This document shows, one piece after another, positions 41,566 through 49,702 of a DNA stretch of 64,000 nucleotides; the first letter of the stretch is position 1; each line of letters begins with the position of its first letter. This DNA comes from an uncultured Lentisphaerota bacterium (GTDB lineage Bacteria; Verrucomicrobiota; Lentisphaeria; Oligosphaerales; CAITYL01), in NCBI GenBank assembly GCA_903921725.1, contig CAIXRA010000072.1, positions 62,001 through 126,000 of the forward strand. Direction: 5' to 3'. A program made the translations under genes and the position numbers. The notes beneath the pieces were generated by a model, which made no database searches, was not told where the DNA came from, and saw only the letters and a list, made by a program, of their open reading frames with translations.

Positions 41566-42333
41566 ATGGCATCCGACCCGCGCGAAAAATATTGGCAGGA
41601 GCGTTTCTCAGACGCGGCGCGCACCAGCGCGTCCGAAAATGACGTCAACATCTACACCTCCCACGGCTGGCAGGCACGGCAGAAAGCCTTCAGCCGGCGA
41701 GCGGCGCGCCTGCTGGCGGAAGGCGTGCTGAAGGCCGGCGGAAAAGCGGTCGACCTCGGCTGCGGCAGTGGCGCCTACTGCCGGATCCTGCACGGGCTTG
41801 GCCTGGAGGTGACCGGTACGGACCTGTGCCAGGCGTCGCTGGACTACGCGGCGGCCCATTCCCCGGCGGGCATCCGGTTCATGCACGCCAACTGCCTGGA
41901 GCTTCCGTTCCGCGACGGGGAGTTCGACCTGGCCGTCTCCATCGGCGTCATCCAGCACGTCACCGACACACCCCGTTTCCTGCGCGAATGCCTGCGCATC
42001 ATCCGCCCCGGCGGCGTGTTCCTGCTGATGACGCTGAACCGGCACACCGTCCTTGAGGCGGCCCGCGCCGTCATCCCGGCGCTGCGTCCGCGCCTGGACG
42101 CCGGGGAGGCGGACACCGTCCTCCGCCGCTTCAGCCGCCGCGAACTCCGCAATGGGTTCCTCGCCGCGGCCCCCGGCGCTCAGGTCGAGATTGCGCCGCT
42201 TTTCGTGTTCCCCCGTGCCGCCGCTTTCCTGGAGACACCGGCCGCATGCATCGGCAGCGCCGGCGGCCTCACCTTCCCCGCCGCCATCGACCTGTTTGCC
42301 GTTGTCCGCCTCCCGGGAGAATGCCGCATATGA
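41566..42333 (+). CDS. Class I SAM-dependent methyltransferase
   Basis: A 255-residue Methyltransf_11-type enzyme. Motif I is VDLGCGSGAYC (about 65-75). Then VTGTDLCQASLDYA, the LELPFRDGEFDLAVSIGVIQH segment and RIIRPGGVFLLM. The ATG at 41566 has GAGGGG just upstream. Its stop overlaps the next gene (ATGA), so it belongs to the operon. The sugar acceptor is unknown. Confidence 0.88.
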   Translation: MASDPREKYWQERFSDAARTSASENDVNIYTSHGWQARQKAFSRRAARLLAEGVLKAGGKAVDLGCGSGAYCRILHGLGLEVTGTDLCQASLDYAAAHSPAGIRFMHANCLELPFRDGEFDLAVSIGVIQHVTDTPRFLRECLRIIRPGGVFLLMTLNRHTVLEAARAVIPALRPRLDAGEADTVLRRFSRRELRNGFLAAAPGAQVEIAPLFVFPRAAAFLETPAACIGSAGGLTFPAAIDLFAVVRLPGECRI

Positions 42334-43976
42334 CCGGACCGAACACCGACACCGCAACGGCACCGCCGGAATCCCGGCTGAACGGCCGGCTTTTCCTGAT
42401 TGCGTTCCTCGCCGCCGCCGCGCTCCTGCTCATCGGCATCCTGCTTGACCAGGATCCCAAAAACGACGTGGCCAGCTGCTACGCGCGCCAGGTCCGCGAG
42501 TTCGCCGGCGGCAACTGGGACACCGCCTTTTTCCACATGACGCCCCCGCTGACGGTCGTCCTCGGCGGCATCCTGGCCAAGCTCGGCCTCCCGGCGTTCA
42601 CCGCCCTCAAGCTCGTCTCCGCCGCCTTCTTCCTCGCCGGACTGTGGCCGCTCCGCCGGCTCCTCCGCCGCATGGTTCCCGGACCGCTTGCGGAGTGGGG
42701 GTGCCTGCTGTACGCGCTGGCACCGCAGCTCACCCGTTACGCCGCTTCGGGGCTGCTGGACATGGCGAAAATGTTCTTCCTCCTCTGGCTGGCGGAACTG
42801 CTGACGGCGCAGGCCGTGGACACCGGCAGCAAGTGGCGCCGCAGCCTCTGGATCGGCGCCGCTTTCGCCGGACTGGCCTTGGCGCGCGCGGAGGGTTTGT
42901 TCTTCCTGCCGCTCGTTCTGGCCTGCATGTTCATTCCCGACCTCGTGCGCAAACCAGCCTGCACATGCGGCCGCCTGAAGCCGGCGCTCCTCGGCGCGGC
43001 CCGCGCCGGACTGGCGGCGGGCGTCGCGCTCATCCTCTGCCTGCCCCAGGCGCTGTACGAACGCGGAACAACCGGTTATCCCGTGCTCGATTCCCGCCAA
43101 ATCGCGCCCGTCCGGAAAGTTTTGGAAAAACTGTCGCTCGGCGGCCGCTGGGACGCCATGGCCCGCCCCGTGCAGACACCGCCGGGCCAACCCGTGATCG
43201 GAACGGCAAAACAAGAAGACCGTCCGGAAGACACGGTGACACCCTGGCGCAATCTCAAGGAAACGGCCAAGGGGCTGGAGCCGCTCTTCCTCGCGCTCGC
43301 CGGCCTGGGGCTCTGGCTGCGGCTGCGCCGCCGGGAGTTCGGCCTGCCCGACGCCGTGTGCGCCGCCTTCATCCTGTACAACGTCCTCCTCCTGACCGGC
43401 ACCGGCTTCATCCTCAAGCGCTATGTGATGACCACCCAGCCGTTCCTCCTCGTCTGGGCCGTAACCGGCGTACTCTGCGTGAAGGAACGGTTCCTGGACC
43501 GGATGCATGTCCGGCTCTTTCCCGCCGCCGCCATCCTGGTCCTGGTCGTGTCCGCCGGCGCCGTGGCGCCGAAACTCGTCCACCTGAACCCGCCGGAAAA
43601 ACCGTTCGGCTGCTGGTTGCGCGCGCACCGCGGCGGATTCATCACCCCCGCCACCCAGCCGTTGAAGTCAGACCTGCTCGATTACCATGACGGACGGCTG
43701 CCGCTGGTCTTGGCCGCCGTTCCGCAGTATTCCTTCTGGGCGGAGTGCGACTGGGTCATCATCCCCGGAAAATACAGCTGCACGCCGGACGAACTCCGGC
43801 AGATTGCCCGGCGCCAGAACGCCGGCATCCTGGTGGTGGACAAGCAGCTATATTCCCTCTGTCCGGAACTGAAACCGGAGCAGACGCCGTGGCTGGAAGC
43901 AATCAAGGACGCGCCCGCCAACCCCCGCATCGCCGCCTACCGCATCATCCGCCCCGAACAGGAACCGCCGCCGTGA
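42330..43976 (+). CDS. GT-C family integral membrane glycosyltransferase
   Basis: A 548-residue protein with about nine to eleven helices. A periplasmic Asp pair follows the first helix (DQDPKNDVASCYARQVREF), and W-D-T-A-F-F-H-M-T-P-P-L-T is the acceptor-side loop seen in PMT/ArnT-type enzymes. The mature C-terminal domain (about 400-548) is soluble. It likely uses a polyprenyl-phosphate-sugar made by the first gene of the operon. Overlaps both neighbours by 4 bp (ATGA in, GTGA out). Confidence 0.75.
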   Translation: MTGPNTDTATAPPESRLNGRLFLIAFLAAAALLLIGILLDQDPKNDVASCYARQVREFAGGNWDTAFFHMTPPLTVVLGGILAKLGLPAFTALKLVSAAFFLAGLWPLRRLLRRMVPGPLAEWGCLLYALAPQLTRYAASGLLDMAKMFFLLWLAELLTAQAVDTGSKWRRSLWIGAAFAGLALARAEGLFFLPLVLACMFIPDLVRKPACTCGRLKPALLGAARAGLAAGVALILCLPQALYERGTTGYPVLDSRQIAPVRKVLEKLSLGGRWDAMARPVQTPPGQPVIGTAKQEDRPEDTVTPWRNLKETAKGLEPLFLALAGLGLWLRLRRREFGLPDAVCAAFILYNVLLLTGTGFILKRYVMTTQPFLLVWAVTGVLCVKERFLDRMHVRLFPAAAILVLVVSAGAVAPKLVHLNPPEKPFGCWLRAHRGGFITPATQPLKSDLLDYHDGRLPLVLAAVPQYSFWAECDWVIIPGKYSCTPDELRQIARRQNAGILVVDKQLYSLCPELKPEQTPWLEAIKDAPANPRIAAYRIIRPEQEPPP

Positions 43977-44941
43977 CCGAAGCGCCGGACAACACTCTCC
44001 GGGAAACCCCCGCACCGGCGACGGCGGGCAGCCGCTGGCGGACCTGGATCGGACGCCTGCTCCTGGCCGGCTGCCTGGGCTGGTTCGTCTGGCTGCTCGC
44101 CCGCAATTTCGACGGCGTCCGAAATTATGCTTGGCATTTTCAGGCGGGCTGGCTCACGGCCGGCCTGCTGACGCTGGCCGCCTCCATGTACCTGCTCCCG
44201 CTCGGCACGCGGCTTCTCATCGGCGGCCTCGGCCACCCGATCCGGCAGGCGGAGATGAACTGGATGTACTTCTCCTCCCAGCTCGCCAAGTACCTGCCCG
44301 GCAGCCTCTGGGGCTATGTCGGCATGGCCCTCTACTACCGCCAGCGCGCCGTGCCCCTCTCCGCCATGACCGCCTGCTTCCTCTATGAACTCATCCTGAT
44401 CGTGGTCTCCTCGCTCGCGGTGGGGGCTTCCTCCATCCTGCCGCTCCTCCCCGCGCCCGCCGCCATCGCCGGAAGCGCGCTGCTCGCCGCCGGCACGGCC
44501 GTGCTCCTGCTCTTTCCCGCCCTGCCCTTGGCGATTCTCGGGCGGCTCCCCAAGTTCCACCAACTGCGCGAGGTCCACGCCGCGCCCGCCGCCTTTGCGC
44601 GCGCCGTCCGCCTCACGTTCCTGCTGGACGTGGTGTTCTGGGTGCTCTGCGGCGGCGCGCTGTGGATGCTCTTCCGCGGCTCGGTGGGGGACAACAACTG
44701 CACGCCGCTGGAGCTCATCACCAGCTTCCCCGTCGCCTGGACCGCAGGGTTCCTCGCCTTCATCATGCCCGGCGGCTTCGGCGTCCGGGAGGGCACCTTC
44801 GTCCTGCTGCTGCACAGCCATTTCACGCAGGAGGTCGCCACCGCCCTGGCGCTGCTGGCGCGCGTCCAGTGGATGCTCGGGGAATGGCTCTGCGTCGGAA
44901 GCGCGTTCCTGATCCACCGCATCCGTTCATCCAGGAGTTGA
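43973..44941 (+). CDS. Flippase-like / LPG synthase TM family protein
   Basis: A 322-residue membrane protein with about eight helices, a second member of the family seen at 26929. Seen: MNWMYFSSQLAKYLPGSLWGY near 90-110 and FIMPGGFGVREGTFVLL near 265, the PGGxGxRE loop. The GTG start (43973) overlaps the previous stop as GTGA. Family members are linked to lipid or glycan translocation, which suits this operon. Confidence 0.85.
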   Translation: MTEAPDNTLRETPAPATAGSRWRTWIGRLLLAGCLGWFVWLLARNFDGVRNYAWHFQAGWLTAGLLTLAASMYLLPLGTRLLIGGLGHPIRQAEMNWMYFSSQLAKYLPGSLWGYVGMALYYRQRAVPLSAMTACFLYELILIVVSSLAVGASSILPLLPAPAAIAGSALLAAGTAVLLLFPALPLAILGRLPKFHQLREVHAAPAAFARAVRLTFLLDVVFWVLCGGALWMLFRGSVGDNNCTPLELITSFPVAWTAGFLAFIMPGGFGVREGTFVLLLHSHFTQEVATALALLARVQWMLGEWLCVGSAFLIHRIRSSRS

Positions 44942-44945
44942 AACC

Positions 44946-45482
44946 ATGGCCGCGCACGTCACCCTGTCCGAAATCTGGCGGCAGCTCGTCCAGCGCTGCA
45001 CCGGGCTTTACGCCTGCAACATGCCGCCCCTCCTCCAGTTCCGCATCTGGGCGTACGGCCGCCTCTTCAAGGCCGGCCGGGGGTGCTCCTACGCGCACGG
45101 CGTGTGCTTCGAACGGCACCACGGGCTGGACGGCCGGCTGGTGATCGGCAAGCATGTGCAGATCGGGCACGACGTCACGCTCGACTATTCCGGCGGCCTC
45201 ACGCTGGAGGATCATGTCTGGATTTCGGAGGGGAGTTACATCCTCACCCACGACCACGGCCTGCACGGCCCCGGCCTGAAGGTCGACACGCTGACGCTGG
45301 AGACCAACGCGCTGACCGTCGGCCGCGACGCCTGGATCGGCGGACACTGCATCATCCTGCCCAAGGCATCCCGCATCGGCGAGGGTGCCATCGTCGGCGC
45401 CGGCAGCGTCGTCACCAAAGAAGTCGCCCCGTTCGACATCGTCGCGGGAAACCCGGCGCGCGTCATCGGGCATCGCAGATAA
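44946..45482 (+). CDS. Left-handed beta-helix acyltransferase
   Basis: A 178-residue hexapeptide-repeat protein of the WbbJ/LacA group. Seen: LVIGKHVQIGHDVTL, the catalytic-His-type LTHDHGLHG, WIGGHCIILP and IGEGAIVGAGSVVTKEV, ending IVAGNPARVIG. It O- or N-acetylates a sugar. It starts 4 bp after the flippase-like gene. Confidence 0.9.
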   Translation: MAAHVTLSEIWRQLVQRCTGLYACNMPPLLQFRIWAYGRLFKAGRGCSYAHGVCFERHHGLDGRLVIGKHVQIGHDVTLDYSGGLTLEDHVWISEGSYILTHDHGLHGPGLKVDTLTLETNALTVGRDAWIGGHCIILPKASRIGEGAIVGAGSVVTKEVAPFDIVAGNPARVIGHRR

Positions 45483-45503
45483 TCCGCAGGAATCAGTGTT
45501 TCC

Positions 45504-46562
45504 ATGAATATTTTGGTCGACATCGGACACCCGGCTCAGGTTCACCTGTTCAAGCATTTTGTGCGCGAGGCCGAACGGCGCGGGCATGCCGTGACGGTTT
45601 ACGCACGGGAGAAGGAGCACACGCTGCACCTTCTGGCGGCGGAAGGAATCACCCCGTGGGGCTTCACCCGCGCACGGGGAACGCTTGCGTGGAACATGGC
45701 GGAGCTGCTGGTGCGCGACATCGACATCTGGAGGCTGGTGCGCCGCCGCCGCATCCAGGTGGCGGTGGGAACCTCCATCCCGATTTCGCACGCCACGCTG
45801 GCCGGCGGCGTCAAATCGTTCGTCTTCAACGAGGACGACCTCGATGTCGTGCCGCTCATGGGGAAGCTGGCCTACCCGTTCTGCAGCGGCATCGTCGCCC
45901 CCCGCTGCGTGCGCATGGGGCGCTGGGCGCACAAGCATGTCGCCTACGACGGCTACCAGAAGCTGGCCTATCTGCACCCCAACCGCTTCACGCCGGACGC
46001 CGCCGTTCCGGAACGGTTCGGCATCAATCCCCGCGCACCCTATTTCCTTCTCCGCCTGACGGCGTTCAACGCCTACCACGACGACAGCCATTGGGGGCTG
46101 GCGCCCGCCCAGGTTCGCATGCTGGTGGAACGGTTGCGGCCGCACGGGCGCGTGCTCATAAGCTCCGAAAACCCGCTTCCGGCCGAATGGGAGTCTATGC
46201 GCCTGAGCGTGCCTCCGGAGCACATCCATCATGTCATGGCCTTCGCGCAGCTATTCATCGGCGACGGCCAGTCCATGATCACCGAAAGCGCGCTCCTCGG
46301 CACCCCCGCCATCCGCTGCAACACCTTCATCGGCCGCAGCTCAGTGCTGGATGAGATTGAGAACAAATACCGGCTGGCCCACGGATTCCTTCCCTCGCAG
46401 TTCGCAGCCATGCTTGAAACGATCGATGCGCTCCTGACAAACCCTCACGCAAAAGCGGAATGCCAGGACAAGCGCAACGGGCTGCTGCGTGACAAGGTTG
46501 ATGTCACCGCCTGGATGCTTGATTTTATCGAAAACCAGGGACGGCCAGCCAAGGGCTGCTGA
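45504..46562 (+). CDS. DUF354 glycosyltransferase-like protein
   Basis: A 352-residue DUF354 protein, related to GT-B glycosyltransferases and UDP-GlcNAc 2-epimerase. Seen: MNILVDIGHPAQVHLFKHF at the N-terminus, VAVGTSIPISHATLAGG, the FNEDDLD region, YDGYQKLAYLHPNRFTPD and IGDGQSMITESALLGTPAIR. The family is common in surface polysaccharide clusters of environmental bacteria; its precise activity is not established here. Confidence 0.85.
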   Translation: MNILVDIGHPAQVHLFKHFVREAERRGHAVTVYAREKEHTLHLLAAEGITPWGFTRARGTLAWNMAELLVRDIDIWRLVRRRRIQVAVGTSIPISHATLAGGVKSFVFNEDDLDVVPLMGKLAYPFCSGIVAPRCVRMGRWAHKHVAYDGYQKLAYLHPNRFTPDAAVPERFGINPRAPYFLLRLTAFNAYHDDSHWGLAPAQVRMLVERLRPHGRVLISSENPLPAEWESMRLSVPPEHIHHVMAFAQLFIGDGQSMITESALLGTPAIRCNTFIGRSSVLDEIENKYRLAHGFLPSQFAAMLETIDALLTNPHAKAECQDKRNGLLRDKVDVTAWMLDFIENQGRPAKGC

Positions 46563-46581
46563 ACCTTGCGGGAATCCAACC

Positions 46582-48543
46582 ATGTGCGGCATCGCCGGCT
46601 ACTTCAAAAACGGGACGACGGGCGGCGAGGCCGCCGGGCGCCTGGCGACCATGGCCCGGATCCAGCGGCACCGCGGCCCGGACCAGCAGGGCTTTGCGCT
46701 GTTCGCAGGCACCGCATCCCGGTTCGCGCCGACGGCCGACGACGCCGTATTTCCCGGCGGTGACGGCGTGTCCGGCGGCTTCGCCCACCAGCGCCTCTCC
46801 ATCCTCGACCTCTCCGACGCCGGACGCCAGCCGATGTCCTCGCCCGACGGCCGCTACTGGCTCTGCTTCAACGGCGAAATCTACAACTATATCGAACTCC
46901 GCGGTGAACTGGAGGCCGGCGGCGAACGGTTTGCATCGTCCTCCGATACCGAAGTACTGCTGCGCCTCCTCCAGCGCGAAGGCGTCTCCTGTCTGTCCCG
47001 CTGCAACGGGATGTGGTCGTTCGCCCTGTGGGACCGGCAGGAACGCAAACTGCTTCTCGCCCGCGACCGTTTCGGCGTCAAGCCGCTTTATTACACCACC
47101 GCCGGCTCCCTGTTCGCCTTCGCCTCGGAAATCAAGGCGCTGCTGACCCTTCCCGAAGTCGGCCGCGAACCCGACGAGCGCGCCGTCGCCGATTACCTGG
47201 TCCACGGCCGGGTGGACGGCTTTGACTTCACCTTTTTCAAGCAGATTCAAAGCCTGCCGGCCGGATCCTGCGCCACGGTCACCTTCGACTCCGGCACCCC
47301 GGCAATCACAATCACCCGCTGGTGGAATCTCGCCGCGGCTGTTGACGCGGCCGCGGCGGAAACCGCCGGAATGGCCTTCGCCGACGCCGCCACCCACCTT
47401 CGGGAACTGCTCACGGACGCCGTCAAGATCCGCCTGCGCAGCGACGTGCCGGTCGGCACCTGCCTCTCCGGCGGCCTCGACAGCTCGGCGGTCGTCTGCC
47501 TGGCGGCGCCACACCTGACCCCCGTGAACCAGAACGCCTTCTCCGCCTGCTACGCCGACTTCGAGCGCGATGAAAGCCGCTGGATCAAAATGGTAATCAA
47601 ACAGACCGGCATCCGGCCGCATGCCGTCTACCCGCAGGGCGAGGAACTGCGCCGCGACCTGCAGCGGTTGCTCCACCACCAGGAACAGCCGTTCTCCTCC
47701 ACCAGCATCTACGCCCAATGGCGCGTGTTCGAACTGGCGAAGGCACAGGGGGTCACGGTGACGCTTGACGGTCAGGGCGCGGATGAGACGCTCGCCGGGT
47801 ACGACTACTTCTTCCCCGTGTACTACGCGCAGCTGCTGAAGGCCGGGCACGGCCTCCGCTGGGCCGCCGCCTGCCATGCCCGCGCCAGACGGCAACACAC
47901 CCCGCTCTGGCGCGAATGCGCAAGCACGGCCGGCGGCTTTTTCGACCACCGGCGCATGACCCGCCTGGCGGGCCGCATCTCCCCGCAGTACGCCACCGGC
48001 TGGGTTGCGCCGCACCTGCTGAAAACGGCGAGGGAACTTCGCGCGCCGCAACCGCTGCCCGGCGGCGAATACCTCAACCGGCGCCTGGGTGAAGTCTTCG
48101 CCGCCAGCGGCCTGCCCGCCCTGCTGCGCTACGCCGACCGCAACGCCATGGCGCACGGCGTCGAATCCCGCATGCCGTTCATGGACTGGCGCGTGGCCGC
48201 CTTTCTCCTCGCCCTGCCCGCGGCGTACAAGCTGCGCGACGGCGAGAGCAAGGCGGTCTTCCGCGAAGCCATGCGCGGCATCATCCCGGACCCCATCCGC
48301 CAACGGCAGGACAAGGTCGGATTCGAGACCCCCGAGACCGCCTGGTTCCGCACCGTGCTCCAGCCGGAGCTTGCGGTGTTCATGAAAAAAGCCGCTTCGA
48401 ACAGCCTGCCATGGCTTCAGCCCAAGCCGCTGCGGGCGCTCTGGCAGAGCCATTCGGCCGGCACGTTCGACGCCTCCCGCCCCATCTGGCGCGCTTGGTG
48501 CCTGCATCTGTGGACAGAGGACATCACCTCCGCGATGCAATGA
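46582..48543 (+). CDS. asnB: Asparagine synthase-like glutamine amidotransferase
   Basis: 653 residues. The N-terminal Ntn glutaminase begins with catalytic Cys2 (MCGIAGYF). The C-terminal synthetase domain has the PP-loop SGGLDSS (296-302) and VTLDGQGADETLAGYDYF. In polysaccharide loci such proteins are thought to amidate sugar acids rather than make free asparagine, and members of this kind occur in exosortase systems. Last gene of the plus-strand operon. Its 3' end overlaps the convergent glycosyltransferase by 20 bp. Confidence 0.92.
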   Translation: MCGIAGYFKNGTTGGEAAGRLATMARIQRHRGPDQQGFALFAGTASRFAPTADDAVFPGGDGVSGGFAHQRLSILDLSDAGRQPMSSPDGRYWLCFNGEIYNYIELRGELEAGGERFASSSDTEVLLRLLQREGVSCLSRCNGMWSFALWDRQERKLLLARDRFGVKPLYYTTAGSLFAFASEIKALLTLPEVGREPDERAVADYLVHGRVDGFDFTFFKQIQSLPAGSCATVTFDSGTPAITITRWWNLAAAVDAAAAETAGMAFADAATHLRELLTDAVKIRLRSDVPVGTCLSGGLDSSAVVCLAAPHLTPVNQNAFSACYADFERDESRWIKMVIKQTGIRPHAVYPQGEELRRDLQRLLHHQEQPFSSTSIYAQWRVFELAKAQGVTVTLDGQGADETLAGYDYFFPVYYAQLLKAGHGLRWAAACHARARRQHTPLWRECASTAGGFFDHRRMTRLAGRISPQYATGWVAPHLLKTARELRAPQPLPGGEYLNRRLGEVFAASGLPALLRYADRNAMAHGVESRMPFMDWRVAAFLLALPAAYKLRDGESKAVFREAMRGIIPDPIRQRQDKVGFETPETAWFRTVLQPELAVFMKKAASNSLPWLQPKPLRALWQSHSAGTFDASRPIWRAWCLHLWTEDITSAMQ

Positions 48544-49690
48544 CCTGCGCCATCAATTCACAGAACCGCTCCCCGTTTCGCTCCGCGTTATACTTTTTTG
48601 CGGCCTTCGCTGCATTCTCCTTAAATCGAACAATATCGGCGGACGTCAAGGCGTTGAGCTTTGCAGCAAGCGATGCCGGGTTAAAATCGTCCGCCACGAC
48701 TCCCAGCCCCTCCTGATTGACAATCCGGGCCATTTCAACCGAGGGCCCAACGGCAATGCCGAGCCGTGCCTGGATGAACTCAAAGAACTTGTTGGGCAAG
48801 GCATGGAGATCGTTGAAACTGACCGGGGGCAACAGCGACACCCCCATGTCATACCGGTTGATCTGCCCGACGATCTCCGGCATGGATACCGGGTCGATGA
48901 TTTTGACATTGCTTCGAGTTGCAGCCATTCTTTTTAGCTTGGCCAAATAACCCGGATCCGATGGCGTGAGCATGAGCTCTAGCGAAAAGCGTGAATCCAC
49001 ATAATCCATCATCTCCATCATCCGGTCAAGGGCGCGGCCGGGCATGGCTCCGCCATGATGGATCAAGCGGACGCGTTTCCCATCCACCGGCGAAGGCGCA
49101 ATGTCCGCAAATGAGTGTGCATTGGTGATGACTTCCATTCGCGGGGTCTTAAATCGTCGCTGATATTCCTCCGCAATGGACTGGCATACCGTCGTCATGC
49201 CCTGGCACAGGGGGATGTACCTCCGGCAAAGGCGCGTCCAGTAGTGCTGCAGAAACAAGCGCCAGGTCAGGGAGTTCTCCGCCTCCAACGGATAATACTC
49301 ATGGGCGTCAAAAAGGACCGGCGCCCCCTGGGCGAGTTCAAATGCGAGGGGGAGCGGTTCCGCATCGTTGACGATGATGGCGTCGAACTTTTCGGCGGCA
49401 AGCGTCCGGATGGCGGGGAAGGGATGAATCGGATGAATGTAAACATCCAGTGGCAAGAATCTGGCCACCTGCAACCGGGTGAGGATCTTGACCAGCCCCC
49501 AAATCCCCAATGATCCGTAGTTTGGGCGGTCCCGCTTGAGGAATGCGGCGATCCCGTCCTCCTGCCACTGTCCAAAGCCGAGCACGCTCAGGCGGTAATG
49601 CGGTTTCAGCCACTCGATCTGCCGGCGCACGCGCGGATCCCGTCCGACATCGGAGAGGCACACGATGAGAAGATGGTTTTTTACCGGCAT
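48524..49690 (-). CDS. Glycosyltransferase, GT4-like
   Basis: A 388-residue GT-B enzyme. Seen: LLIVCLSDVGRDPRVRRQIEWL, DAIIVNDAEPLPLAFELA, FDAHEYYPLE, RLIHHGGAMPGRALDRMM and a C-terminal NKFFEFIQARLGIAVGPS in place of the usual E-x7-E. It is the last gene of the long minus-strand operon. The 3' end overlaps asnB on the other strand by 20 bp, so there is no room for separate terminators outside coding DNA. Confidence 0.88.
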   Translation of the reverse strand: MPVKNHLLIVCLSDVGRDPRVRRQIEWLKPHYRLSVLGFGQWQEDGIAAFLKRDRPNYGSLGIWGLVKILTRLQVARFLPLDVYIHPIHPFPAIRTLAAEKFDAIIVNDAEPLPLAFELAQGAPVLFDAHEYYPLEAENSLTWRLFLQHYWTRLCRRYIPLCQGMTTVCQSIAEEYQRRFKTPRMEVITNAHSFADIAPSPVDGKRVRLIHHGGAMPGRALDRMMEMMDYVDSRFSLELMLTPSDPGYLAKLKRMAATRSNVKIIDPVSMPEIVGQINRYDMGVSLLPPVSFNDLHALPNKFFEFIQARLGIAVGPSVEMARIVNQEGLGVVADDFNPASLAAKLNALTSADIVRFKENAAKAAKKYNAERNGERFCELMAQVIASRR

Positions 49691-49702
49691 GGGGGCTCCC
49701 CG

